Source: CAZNPL01 sp964574815
GTDB lineage: Bacteria; Planctomycetota; Phycisphaerae; UBA1845
Direction: 5' to 3'
NCBI GenBank assembly: GCA_964574815.1
Contig: CAZNPL010000033.1
Coordinates: 11,845-75,844, forward strand
Length of the DNA: 64,000 bases
Part shown: positions 20,300-28,777 of the stretch, piece after piece
How the letters are laid out: every line of letters begins with the position of its first letter
Position numbering within the stretch: position 1 is the first letter of the stretch
Notes under the pieces: generated by a model
The model's database searches: none
What the model was told of the DNA's origin: nothing
What the model saw: only the letters and a program-made list of their open reading frames with translations
Translations under genes and position numbers: made by a program

Positions 20300-21859
20300 T
20301 TACGTCAGTGTACCGGCAGTTTTCTCGACCGCGGCCACGATTCGTTGCGAGCGTAAGAGTTCGAGGGACGTCTGTATATCCTCGCCGAACAGGCGGTCTT
20401 TTTCGGTGAAGGGGATGACCTCGCGGATGATGGTGTGGGCGATGCGTGGTCCGATGCCGGGTTTGAGGGGGGCGCGGAAGTCGAGGGCCTGGGCGGCGCA
20501 CATCTGTTCGATGGCCAGCACGGTTTCGACGTTGGCCATGATGCGCCAGGCCTTGGTAGCGGCGGTGGCGCCCATGCTGACGTGGTCTTCCTGGCCGAGC
20601 GAGGTTGGGATTGAGTCGACGGACGCGGGGGAGGACAGCACCTTGTTTTCGTTGACCAGGGCGGCGGCGGTGTAGTGGGGCAGCATGAATCCGCTGTTGA
20701 GGCCGGTGTCCTGCATCAGGAGGCTGGGCAGGTTGTCCTCGCCGCTGAGCAGCAGGTAGATGCGTCGTTCGGCGATGCTGGCGAGCTCGGCCAGCGCGAT
20801 GGCGAGGTAGTCGAGTGCGAGGGCGAGCGGCTGGCCGTGGAAGTTTCCGCCGCTGACGGCCGAGCCGTCGTCGAAGATGAGGGGGTTGTCGGTGACCGAG
20901 TTGATCTCGGTTTCGACGATTTCGGCTGCGTGGCGGACGGCGTCGCGAGAGGCGCCGTGAACCTGTGGGATGCAGCGAATCGAGTAGGGGTCCTGGACGC
21001 GGTCACAGCCTTCGTGGGACTGCATTATCTCGCTGTCGCGCAGCAGGAGGCGGAAGTTTTCGGCGGTCTCGACGGCGCCGCGGTGGGGGCGGAGCTCGTG
21101 GAGCCGGCTCTGGAAGGGTTTGCTGCTGCCGCGGATGGACTCGAGCGACATGGAGCCGACGACGTCGGCGTGTTTGAGCAGGCGTTGGGCGCGGACGATG
21201 ATCGCGGCGGCGTAGGCGCTCATGAGCTGCGTGCCGTTGATCAGGGCGAGGCCTTCCTTGGCGCCGAGTCGAATGTGCTCGATGCCGTGTTCGGCGAAGG
21301 CCTCGGTCGCGGGGCGTTCGACGCCGTCGCAGCGCACCTTGCCGTCACCGATCATGGGAAGCACGACGTGGGCGAGCGGGGCCAGGTCGCCGCTGGCGCC
21401 GAGCGAACCTTGTTCGGGGACGAGCGGCAGGATGTCGTGATTGAGCATGTTGACGAGGCATTGGACGGTTTCGCGTCGGATGCCGCTGTGGCCCAGGCCA
21501 AGGGCGTGGATTTTGAAGAGGATCATCCATCGGACGATTGAGTCGGGCACGGGCGGTCCGACGCCGACGGCATGCGAGCGGATGAGGTTCTCCTGGAGCG
21601 TGTCGAGGTCCTGCCGCCCGACCCGTTTGCGGCAGAGGTGTCCGAAGCCGGTGTTGATGCCGTAGACGGATTCGTCACCGGCCGCGATTCGGTCCACGAC
21701 GGCGCGGGAGGCGTCGATGCGTTGCCACACGCGGTCGGCGACGTCGACAGCGAGCGGGCGGTCGTAGATGTCGTCGAGCAATGAGAATGAGATGGGCTCG
21801 CCGTCCAGTGATGCGTGGGCTGTCTCGGGTCTGGTGTTGGAATGCCGCAAATCCTCCAT
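20300..21859 (-). CDS. hutH: Histidine ammonia-lyase
   Basis: A 519-residue enzyme that removes ammonia from histidine to give urocanate. The Ala-Ser-Gly triad that cyclises to the MIO cofactor is at about 155-157 in GSLGASGDLAPLAH. Other family segments are YGINTGFG near the N-terminus, NGTQLMSAY, and QDRYS-like QDPYSIRCIPQVHG. Length and motifs are normal. It is the first gene of the hut operon. It starts at the ATG at 21859, with about 80 bases before the next gene upstream. Confidence 0.97.
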   Translation of the reverse strand: MEDLRHSNTRPETAHASLDGEPISFSLLDDIYDRPLAVDVADRVWQRIDASRAVVDRIAAGDESVYGINTGFGHLCRKRVGRQDLDTLQENLIRSHAVGVGPPVPDSIVRWMILFKIHALGLGHSGIRRETVQCLVNMLNHDILPLVPEQGSLGASGDLAPLAHVVLPMIGDGKVRCDGVERPATEAFAEHGIEHIRLGAKEGLALINGTQLMSAYAAAIIVRAQRLLKHADVVGSMSLESIRGSSKPFQSRLHELRPHRGAVETAENFRLLLRDSEIMQSHEGCDRVQDPYSIRCIPQVHGASRDAVRHAAEIVETEINSVTDNPLIFDDGSAVSGGNFHGQPLALALDYLAIALAELASIAERRIYLLLSGEDNLPSLLMQDTGLNSGFMLPHYTAAALVNENKVLSSPASVDSIPTSLGQEDHVSMGATAATKAWRIMANVETVLAIEQMCAAQALDFRAPLKPGIGPRIAHTIIREVIPFTEKDRLFGEDIQTSLELLRSQRIVAAVEKTAGTLT

Positions 21860-21939
21860 GGGAAAGGATTATAAGCGGCGAAAGCGCCGGTTCCAAACCG
21901 TGTCCGTATGGGTAGCAAACGCCGCTGGCACAGCTAGAG

Positions 21940-22425
21940 TCAGGCGGTTCGCGCAATTGCGGCAAGAAGCAAAATGAGGAGCACGAGCTGCAGGGCGAAG
22001 CTCAGCCCGGAGATCGCGAGAGCAGAGCCTACGGCCCAGCGATGCCGCCGCGGCGGTATTCGCAGAATCCCGAAGGTCACGACGAAGACGACGAGTTGGT
22101 TCACGGTGCCAAGCACGAACGCCATGACGCAAGGGGTCACAGGCACGCTTCCCGAAAACGCGGCCACCACGGCCAGCACGAACGGCACAAGTCCGGCCAG
22201 TGCCCAGATCAAGAACGGGATACCGGATTTGAATCGGTCGATTGCAAGCTCTTTGCGTGCAAGCTTGGCCATCTCCGGAATCGAGCGACCGCATTCGGGG
22301 CAGCGGCCTTCGGCGTTCAGGCCACGAAGGTTGTATCCGCAGTTGATGCACGGGACGTCGGCAACGATTGTTTCGTCGGCGGTGACAATCCGCCGTCCGT
22401 TTGTTGATTCCGGTTGGGCGGTCAC
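21940..22425 (-). CDS. Zinc-ribbon membrane protein, planctomycete type
   Basis: A 161-residue protein starting at a GTG. A short soluble N-terminus carries a four-cysteine ribbon (CINCGYNLRGLNAEGRCPEC, residues about 26-45), followed by three or four membrane helices (FLIWALAGLVPFVLAVVAAF, LVVFVVTFGIL, FALQLVLLILLLAA). The C-x2-C-G-Y-N-L-R pattern is very common in Planctomycetota, in small proteins of unknown role. Two similar genes follow upstream at 23363 and 23918, and a related pair is at 47532 and 48094. Confidence 0.7.
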   Translation of the reverse strand: MTAQPESTNGRRIVTADETIVADVPCINCGYNLRGLNAEGRCPECGRSIPEMAKLARKELAIDRFKSGIPFLIWALAGLVPFVLAVVAAFSGSVPVTPCVMAFVLGTVNQLVVFVVTFGILRIPPRRHRWAVGSALAISGLSFALQLVLLILLLAAIARTA

Positions 22426-22557
22426 CCGTAGGCTTTCTCCCGCAAGTCCGATCGCGCCTTCACTGTGATGTGGTAATCAGAGCGATCCCGACGGGGATGG
22501 TACCAAAGATAAGACTCGTTCTCAGTGCGGCGGTGAGGGCAAGTCGGGCCGGCTTGC

Positions 22558-22749
22558 TCAATCGCCAGCGTCGGCGTGCGATTGCTGAAGATCAATGACT
22601 CGACCGTTGTCGCTTACGTGAATCGGGAGACCTTCGCGTTTTCGGCGCTCGACCTCTCGGTCGATGGCTTCGGCTAGGCCGTCGACCATATCCCGCACCC
22701 GTCCGTCGAGGAACGCCGCGTCAGGACTATCGGGCTTGTTCTGCGGCAC
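22558..22749 (-). CDS. Small protein paired with zeta-toxin gene, putative antitoxin
   Basis: A 63-residue acidic protein starting at a GTG, 23 bases inside the 3' end of the zeta-toxin-like gene. It is rich in charged residues (VDGLAEAIDREVERRKREGL) and probably helical, followed by VSDNGRVIDL. I do not recognise a family. Size, overlap and charge fit an antitoxin, but the order (toxin first) is the reverse of epsilon/zeta and PezAT modules. Function is inferred only from position. Confidence 0.55.
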   Translation of the reverse strand: MPQNKPDSPDAAFLDGRVRDMVDGLAEAIDREVERRKREGLPIHVSDNGRVIDLQQSHADAGD

Positions 22750-23308
22750 GTTGAAGCTCCAGGTATCGCTTCTCGTCTAGAATCACCGGTTGGCCACCCG
22801 CTTGGCTATGGGCAATGACCACGATGCTCTTTCCTGAATTATCGCATAATGACCAAGTGTTTGCCAGGGGTTGGTAGAGGTGGAAGAAGTTTCTGAGGCC
22901 TCGCCAAAACCGGCGCTCGATGTCGTCTGGCGGGATGTCGTGCCCGCCCTCGGCCACGCGATCCGCAACACGGGATTTTGCGAGTTCGGCGGTTCTCAGG
23001 CTGATGAAAGCCAGATGAACGAGGTAGCCCTTCTTCTGGGCTTCCTGCAGGAAAGGGACGTGAGTTTTGGCAGCCAGTGTCGTTTCGAAAGCGAAGGATT
23101 GACCGGCGTCACGAAGCTCGCGCACCAACCTGAGCATGACGCGGGCCGCATCGACGGGTGAAGTTCCTGCCCCGAGGCTCTGCTGGATTACGTCAGCGTT
23201 GACAAACTTGCTTACGTGAAACCGGTACGGGAGAACCAAGTTTGCTCCCGTGGTCTTTCCGGCGCCGTTTGGTCCGGCAAGGATGAAGATTTCGGGTGGG
23301 CGCGGCAT
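22727..23308 (-). CDS. Zeta-toxin-family P-loop kinase
   Basis: A 193-residue protein of the zeta toxin/AAA_33 family. The Walker A motif is AGPNGAGKTTGAN at about 11-23, followed by the family segment FVNADVIQQSLG and by SFAFETTLA. Zeta toxins phosphorylate UDP-N-acetylglucosamine or related sugars and poison cell-wall synthesis; chromosomal relatives may have other substrates. The 3' end overlaps a small acidic gene by 23 bases, suggesting a toxin-antitoxin pair. The module sits between two zinc-ribbon membrane protein genes. Confidence 0.82.
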   Translation of the reverse strand: MPRPPEIFILAGPNGAGKTTGANLVLPYRFHVSKFVNADVIQQSLGAGTSPVDAARVMLRLVRELRDAGQSFAFETTLAAKTHVPFLQEAQKKGYLVHLAFISLRTAELAKSRVADRVAEGGHDIPPDDIERRFWRGLRNFFHLYQPLANTWSLCDNSGKSIVVIAHSQAGGQPVILDEKRYLELQRAAEQAR

Positions 23309-23362
23309 GGGACGTTATCTAGCACGTTATGCCGTCGGGGTACAGCCGTGGAGTGAATGGCG

Positions 23363-23875
23363 TCATCTCATCATCGTGACAATAAGAGCGATGAGGATCG
23401 CCGCGACGGGCACGATGCCGAAGATGAAATTGACCGTGAGTGCGGCGATGACGGCCCTTCGGTCTTTCCAGGGCGGTCTCCAAAGAGCCGTCAGGCTGAG
23501 GAGGAAGATCCAGATTTCGATGGCGAGGCCGGCGGACAGCAACACGCCGCCAACAACGAGTGTGCTTAACGCGGGCGACAACAGCGGTGTGGTCAAGAGT
23601 AACACCGCAACCGCCATTGAAGCGGCTCCGACCACGGACCACTTGAGATAGGGCAAACCGGACGGCTCGCTCCTCTTGAGTATGGGGGCCAGCACCGAAT
23701 TCGCGATCTCGGAGCCGCATTCCAGACAACGCCCGGCTGGATCGAGGCGACGGAGGTTGTAATCGCAGTGAATGCAGGGCAGGTCGATGGGGATCGGTTT
23801 CTCGAAGTCGGTGAGAATCGATTCGCGCGTCCGTCTCGTCAACGCTCTGATCTTCCGCTTCGATCTGGCCCCCAA
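23363..23875 (-). CDS. Zinc-ribbon membrane protein, planctomycete type
   Basis: A 170-residue protein of the same design as the gene at 21940: a ribbon CIHCDYNLRRLDPAGRCLEC at about residues 34-53, then three or four hydrophobic helices (ALSTLVVGGVLLSAGLAIEI, IWIFLLSLTALW, FGIVPVAAILIALIV). The only start in this frame after the upstream stop is a TTG at 23875, so the exact start is uncertain. Role unknown. Confidence 0.65.
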   Translation of the reverse strand: MGARSKRKIRALTRRTRESILTDFEKPIPIDLPCIHCDYNLRRLDPAGRCLECGSEIANSVLAPILKRSEPSGLPYLKWSVVGAASMAVAVLLLTTPLLSPALSTLVVGGVLLSAGLAIEIWIFLLSLTALWRPPWKDRRAVIAALTVNFIFGIVPVAAILIALIVTMMR

Positions 23876-23917
23876 CGATCTCGCCCTCGCCTGCGGCGAT
23901 AGCCATTCTTAACCACT

Positions 23918-24424
23918 TCACAGCATGGGGAACCCTATGCCTCTAATCGACTCGATGAACCAAGCATAGTGCGCCAGAGCAGAGACCAGCGTAAAGACGC
24001 CAAGTCCTATTGCCAAGACGCTGGCCCACTGGTCGCGTTGCTGCATCTCCCGCGCACGCGCATCACTGAGGGCAGCGATGGCCAGCACGAGCACTACGCA
24101 CTCTGCCGCAAAGGCCGTCCAGAAAACGACGGCCTGCGCTTCAATGCCCAGCGAGTTCCAGGGGACGAATTGGTTGTGAATGACCAGTGCGCACGCGAAC
24201 GCGGCGACCAGATATGGCAAACCGGATTGCGGCAAACGACTCCGTGGAATCTTGGCGAGGGTCTCATGTTTTGCCAACGACAGTTCATTTGATGACCCGC
24301 ACTCGGGGCACTGGCCGTCAGGCATGGCCCCATTGAGATTGTGCCCGCAGCTTGCGCACGCAACGTCAGCACTTATTGGCACTCGCTGGCGAGACTGCGA
24401 TCGCTTTTCAGTCGAGGTGTTCAT
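23918..24424 (-). CDS. Zinc-ribbon membrane protein, planctomycete type
   Basis: A 168-residue protein, third of the local series. The ribbon is CASCGHNLNGAMPDGQCPEC at about residues 23-42, followed by hydrophobic helices (LVAAFACALVIHNQFVPW, VVFWTAFAAECVVLVLAIAA, WASVLAIGLGVFTLVSALAH). I start at the ATG at 24424 (MNTSTEKRS). It is 43 bases upstream of the gene at 23363, so the two probably share a transcript. Sequence similarity beyond the ribbon is low. Confidence 0.68.
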   Translation of the reverse strand: MNTSTEKRSQSRQRVPISADVACASCGHNLNGAMPDGQCPECGSSNELSLAKHETLAKIPRSRLPQSGLPYLVAAFACALVIHNQFVPWNSLGIEAQAVVFWTAFAAECVVLVLAIAALSDARAREMQQRDQWASVLAIGLGVFTLVSALAHYAWFIESIRGIGFPML

Positions 24425-24503
24425 AGGGCAACTCGGTGCGCCGATGCGTCGGCGCATGAAGAAACAACTTCAATGTTCCAGTCCCGTGGGCATACCCGCA
24501 AGT

Positions 24504-25511
24504 TCAATGCCCCGGGGCGAGGTCGGTGATTTTCTTTAGCACCTCCGGGTCGTCGGGAAGGAGGCCGAGGGGGACGACCCTGGGAACTACCTTTACCCAG
24601 ATGGGTTCCTTTTCGAAGACCTGCTTGAAGAGGCGGTGGGCCTCTTCGATTCGGCCGGCGCTGTGGAGGGTGACGGCCTGCCAGAACGTGAGCTCGACGA
24701 TCTCGGGGGCGATTCGGGCGGCCGCGGCGTATTCTTTCAGGGCTTGGTCGAAGTCTCCCTTCTCGACGAGCTCGTCACCGTGGTTGCTGTGGTCGTAGGC
24801 CCGCTGGAGACGGACCAGCCGCTTGAGCTCCTTGATGGGCGCCGGGTGGTCCTCGACGCGCAGGTCGAACAGGCGGCCCTGCCAGGGCTTCTCCTGTCGT
24901 TGGCCGGAGACGATCAGGATGGCCGCGGACTGCTTTCCTCGGATGTCGCCGCCGGCGTTTTGGGCGGCCTCGAGAGCGGCCACCATGCGGTCGGCCAGGT
25001 CGCCCCGGGTTGTTTCGTACGCCTTCCGCATCGCCGGGACGACCTCGTCGTTCAGCATGAGGTTGGCTTGGACGGAGAAGTTGTCGCCGGTTTCGTGGCC
25101 GGCGGCTTTGATGCACTTGTCGCCGGTGTGGACGGCGACGCGGCCTTTGGCATCGATCATGGCCACCTGGCGTACATCGCGGCCTTCGTCCTCGGCCAGC
25201 AGCTTGTTCAACGCCTGCGACGGACTCATGCCTTCGCGCATGAGTCTCAGGCCTTCGGGCCCGTAGCTGACTTTAACAAGGGACTGGGTGGCGACGGCAC
25301 CGACTCCGGGTTCGGCCCACGGCACGATCGGGCCGACGGAGAACCAGTGCGACTGGACGGCAACGCCGAGTTGGCCGGTCTCGGAATCGCGGGCGACGAT
25401 GGAGAAGGTGTGGACAAGGGGGCCGTCGGGCGGCGCGGCATCGACCGGGGTCGCGCACCAAGGGGCGGTTAACAGAACCGTGCCGAGCATGAAACCGAGG
25501 TGCTTACACAT
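24504..25511 (-). CDS. Secreted DUF1028 family protein
   Basis: A 335-residue exported protein with a signal peptide (MCKHLGFMLGTVLLTAPWCATPVDA). The following HTFSIVARDSETGQLGVAVQ is the conserved opening of DUF1028, a family with an Ntn-hydrolase-like fold whose substrate is not established. The domain runs to about residue 220 and contains GVGAVATQSLVKVSYG and AVHTGDKC. The last 90 residues look like a tetratricopeptide region (DFDQALKEYAAAARIAPE, IEEAHRLFKQVFEKEP). The ATG at 25511 follows an AGGAGAAAG ribosome site. Confidence 0.83.
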   Translation of the reverse strand: MCKHLGFMLGTVLLTAPWCATPVDAAPPDGPLVHTFSIVARDSETGQLGVAVQSHWFSVGPIVPWAEPGVGAVATQSLVKVSYGPEGLRLMREGMSPSQALNKLLAEDEGRDVRQVAMIDAKGRVAVHTGDKCIKAAGHETGDNFSVQANLMLNDEVVPAMRKAYETTRGDLADRMVAALEAAQNAGGDIRGKQSAAILIVSGQRQEKPWQGRLFDLRVEDHPAPIKELKRLVRLQRAYDHSNHGDELVEKGDFDQALKEYAAAARIAPEIVELTFWQAVTLHSAGRIEEAHRLFKQVFEKEPIWVKVVPRVVPLGLLPDDPEVLKKITDLAPGH

Positions 25512-25661
25512 AATGCTTTCTCCTGTTGCGGAAGGTCTGACGGGAGCAACGAACACCAAGAAGCCACATTCCACCACGTTAGTTTAACGCAATATGGCAA
25601 TTCAAGGCAGGTGTCGGTGCAGCGCGGTGATGCAGCAGGGCGGCAGAGGCAACCGGCGTGT

Positions 25662-26465
25662 TCACGACGCCCGCGATTCGGCGGAGAGGTCGATCAGGTC
25701 GGAGAGGGTGCCTTCGGGGCTGTCGAACGGGGTAGGCTTGAGGACCTTGTTGTTGCCGACGGCGAGTTTCCTCGTAGGTGACGGCGTGCTGCTGCGGAAG
25801 CGGAGCTTGCGAGAGCCGAGTTCGATTTCGTCGCCGTCCTTGAGTTTTGCAAAGACGCAGCGCTGGCCGTTCACGAGGGTGCCGTTCTCGCTGGAGCAGT
25901 CGAAGATTACGGGCCGGCTCAGGTACATGAAGACGACGGCGTGGATACGGGATATCTCGCGGTCGTCGATGGAGAAGTCGGCGTTGGGGCTGCGGCCCAG
26001 GGTCGACACCTCGCGGGGGAGTTTCCCAATGTGGCGGGTCTCGGTGTCCTCAATGGCGAGGATGCTGGGGTCGGGTTCGAGATCGACGATGACGGGGCTG
26101 TCCTGCCCGCTTTGCACCTCCGGTTCCGATATTCCGATCTTGAAGACCCATTGGCCGATCTTGAGTTCATCGCCATCGTCGAGGAACTCGTGCTCGGCCC
26201 GCAGGCCGTTTCTTAGGGTCCGGCCCTCGGTGGCGAGATCTCTGAGGATGACGCGGTAGCCTGTATTAACGATGACGCAATGTCTGCGGGCGACGCCGCT
26301 GTCACGCAGAACGAATTTACAGCCTCGTTTAGCGCCGAAGAGGGATGCGACGCGTCGAAGGAGAACGTTCTGGCCTGCTCCCGGTCCTTGGTGGATGGTG
26401 ACCGAGGCGATGGGCGCCCCACTCGGGATAAAAGGCGCCTGCGTCTGAGCGGATTCGTCCTTCAT
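25662..26465 (-). CDS. Protein with two FHA domains
   Basis: A 267-residue cytoplasmic protein with two forkhead-associated domains, which bind phosphothreonine peptides. The first (about 20-115) is atypical, with GVARRHCVIV and TLRNGL. The second (about 145-235) has the full set: LGRSPNADF, SRIHAVVF and SSENGTLVNGQ. It would read Ser/Thr kinase signalling, abundant in Planctomycetota, but no kinase is next to it. The last 30 residues look disordered. Confidence 0.88.
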   Translation of the reverse strand: MKDESAQTQAPFIPSGAPIASVTIHQGPGAGQNVLLRRVASLFGAKRGCKFVLRDSGVARRHCVIVNTGYRVILRDLATEGRTLRNGLRAEHEFLDDGDELKIGQWVFKIGISEPEVQSGQDSPVIVDLEPDPSILAIEDTETRHIGKLPREVSTLGRSPNADFSIDDREISRIHAVVFMYLSRPVIFDCSSENGTLVNGQRCVFAKLKDGDEIELGSRKLRFRSSTPSPTRKLAVGNNKVLKPTPFDSPEGTLSDLIDLSAESRAS

Positions 26466-26623
26466 TCTGTTGTCCCGACGCGCTGAATCGCGCAGCGTGA
26501 GAAACGGGGGCGTTTCCCTCGTCGCCGGCGATTATGCGGACGACCAGTGAGCGCGACCACAAGCGCACACGGCAACCTGGGCCCGTGTTCATCGTCAAGT
26601 GTAGAAAACAGGGTCCCTGAAAT

Positions 26624-28345
26624 CTAGTAACCGGCGGGCCTCCCCCCCTTTCCAGGGTCCGACGCGCCCATCAATTGATAGTCTTTGGTCATAATCGCCT
26701 GCACGATGCCTGTTCTTCGGCGTTCGCTGATGGAGTGGCCTCGCTCCCGGAGGGCTTCGGCCAGCGTCTCCGGGGGCGCTCGATCGAAGAAAATCACATC
26801 CGGCCGCCATTGATGATGCGGTCTGAGGCGTGCGATGGCGTCTTCGAGGCTCTGGTTCAAATCGAGTGCGGCGATCAGGACGTTGAGGACGGAAGTGATG
26901 ATGCGCGGTCCGCCCGATGCTCCGAGCAGCAGCACGGGCTCGCCGTTTTCGAGCACGATGGTGGGCGACATGCTGGAAAGGGGGCGTTTTCCCGGTTCGA
27001 TGGCGTTGCGACCGGATTGGGTCAATCCGTAGGCGTTGGGCCGCCCTGGTTCGGTTGTGAAATCATCCATCTCGTTGTTCAGGATCAGGCCCCATTGATC
27101 CACGGCAGCGAGGGAGCCGAACGACGTGTTGATGGTTTCGGTGCTGACCACGACGTTACCCCACTGGTCGACGATGCAGAAATGGGAGGTGCCGGCGTCG
27201 TCGGGGACGACGGTTGTGCCGTAACCTTTTTCGCCCTGCGTTTCGGGGAGGGCCTCGGGCTGCAGGGGGAGGTTTGCGGCATAGTCCTCGCTGATGAGCA
27301 GTTCGACCGGCACTTCGGCGAAGTCGGTGTCTCCCAGCCATCGGGATCGGTCTGCGAACGCATGCTTCATCGCCTCGATGACGTAGTGGCCGGCGAGCGG
27401 CGGGTCACGATGCGTTGTGGAGGCGAGGTCGATGCGCTCCAGGATGTTGAGCATCTCAGCGAGGCAGACGCCGCCGGAAGAAGGCGGCGGCATCAGAATC
27501 AGCTCATACCCGCGGTACCGCGCGGTCAACGGTTCGCGCTCGATGACGCGGTACTCCCTTAGGTCGCCGGCGGTGAGGATGCCGCCGCGCTGTCTCATGG
27601 TTTCGACGATGTCGTCGGCGATCCGCCCTTCATAAAAGGCAGCCGGTCCGGCGGTGGCGAGTTCTCCAATAAGCTCCGCCAAGTTGGGCTGTCGAAGTGT
27701 CTCGCCGGGCTTGCGCAGGTTTCCTTCGCGAAGATGTGTGCGATAGACGTAGCCACTCGAATACCGCAGACCGGGGTGATGTTGGTAGGTGCGAAGCACT
27801 TCTTCGCAGGTCCGTGTGTAATCTTCGTCGACCTCGAAGCCGTCGCGGGCCAGCCGGATGCTCGGTTCGAGCAAGTCGGGCCACGGCATGGTGCCTAGCT
27901 GCTCGTGGACGTGGGCGTGCCCGGCCACCAGGCCGGGGACGGCTACGGCGAGGTGTCCGATTCGGCTGGCCCTGGGCGAACGGCGCCGGCCGGCTCGGTC
28001 GAACATGTCGGCCGTGGCGGCGGCCGGGGCCGACTCGCGGAAGTCAAAGACGCGGACTTCGCCGGTCGTGCCCGAGCGGTAGATGAGGAAGCCGCCGCCC
28101 CCGAGTCCCGTGCTGTAGGGCCTGGTGACTGCCAGAGCAAAGGAAACCGCGGTGGCGGCATCGACGGCGTTGCCACCGGCCTTTAGTACGTCCCGACCGA
28201 TTCGAGAGGCGTGGACGGAGTCGGTGGCCACCATTGCCCGGCGGCCGACGGCGATCCAATCAGGGTGTTTGGCGGTGCAGCCGGCGAGCGCGAGGGCGGT
28301 TCCGCAGCATGCTGCAACCAGCAACTTTATGGAGAATCGTGTCAT
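26624..28345 (-). CDS. ggt: Gamma-glutamyltransferase lipoprotein
   Basis: A 573-residue proenzyme. It starts with a lipoprotein signal (MTRFSIKLLVAACCGTALALAGC), so the mature enzyme is membrane-anchored outside the cytoplasm. It would hydrolyse or transfer the gamma-glutamyl group of glutathione-like substrates. The nucleophilic Thr that starts the small subunit after self-cleavage is at about 385 in DDAGTSHFCIVDQWGN. Other family signatures are GGNAVDAATAVSFALAV, STGLGGGGFL and LGASGGPRI. I use the ATG at 28345; the frame is open for 53 codons upstream, but the signal peptide fixes the start. Confidence 0.93.
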   Translation of the reverse strand: MTRFSIKLLVAACCGTALALAGCTAKHPDWIAVGRRAMVATDSVHASRIGRDVLKAGGNAVDAATAVSFALAVTRPYSTGLGGGGFLIYRSGTTGEVRVFDFRESAPAAATADMFDRAGRRRSPRASRIGHLAVAVPGLVAGHAHVHEQLGTMPWPDLLEPSIRLARDGFEVDEDYTRTCEEVLRTYQHHPGLRYSSGYVYRTHLREGNLRKPGETLRQPNLAELIGELATAGPAAFYEGRIADDIVETMRQRGGILTAGDLREYRVIEREPLTARYRGYELILMPPPSSGGVCLAEMLNILERIDLASTTHRDPPLAGHYVIEAMKHAFADRSRWLGDTDFAEVPVELLISEDYAANLPLQPEALPETQGEKGYGTTVVPDDAGTSHFCIVDQWGNVVVSTETINTSFGSLAAVDQWGLILNNEMDDFTTEPGRPNAYGLTQSGRNAIEPGKRPLSSMSPTIVLENGEPVLLLGASGGPRIITSVLNVLIAALDLNQSLEDAIARLRPHHQWRPDVIFFDRAPPETLAEALRERGHSISERRRTGIVQAIMTKDYQLMGASDPGKGGRPAGY

Positions 28346-28777
28346 CTTCGGTGGCTCCACAGGTGCCGGTCGATGCGGCATTACAGCGCGGTGTCCGCAC
28401 CGTCCCAAGATGGCTTTGGTCATCGTTAGAGGGAGCGTGGCCGATTCCCGACGAATCCGCAAGCTGGGATGGATGTTTTCCGCGTGCCTGGTCACCGAGC
28501 TCACACGGGCAGGCTCCGCGGCTGGCGGTGGCTCCGCTTACCCACGGCGTTCTTGCCAAACACGGACTCGGCCTGGGGCGGACCCGTGGCAGCACGGGTC
28601 AAACGCGGCGAAAACGGTTACGTACTCAGGAAGCTGCGGTGGGCCCCGTGCGGCTGGCCTGACGAGGGGGCTACGCTTAAGATGTTGTTCAAACGGGCGG
28701 CGAAGAGGTCCGGAAAGGCCAGTCTTCCGTGAGACGCGCCCTCGGGGCGTTATCCGAAGAGAACATATAGAGGCAAC
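28346..28777. other. Divergent intergenic region with one class D repeat
   Basis: About 430 bases between ggt and the first cytochrome gene, which are divergent, so both promoters should be here. A class D palindromic repeat lies at 28503-28560. I see no gene. No promoter stands out clearly. Confidence 0.5.
28503..28560. repeat. Palindromic intergenic repeat, class D
   Basis: CACGGGCAGGCTCCGCGGC followed by TGGCGGTGGCTCCGCTTACC and then a CTTGCCA end. The same architecture occurs at 38543-38600 and 39571-39628. Confidence 0.65.
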
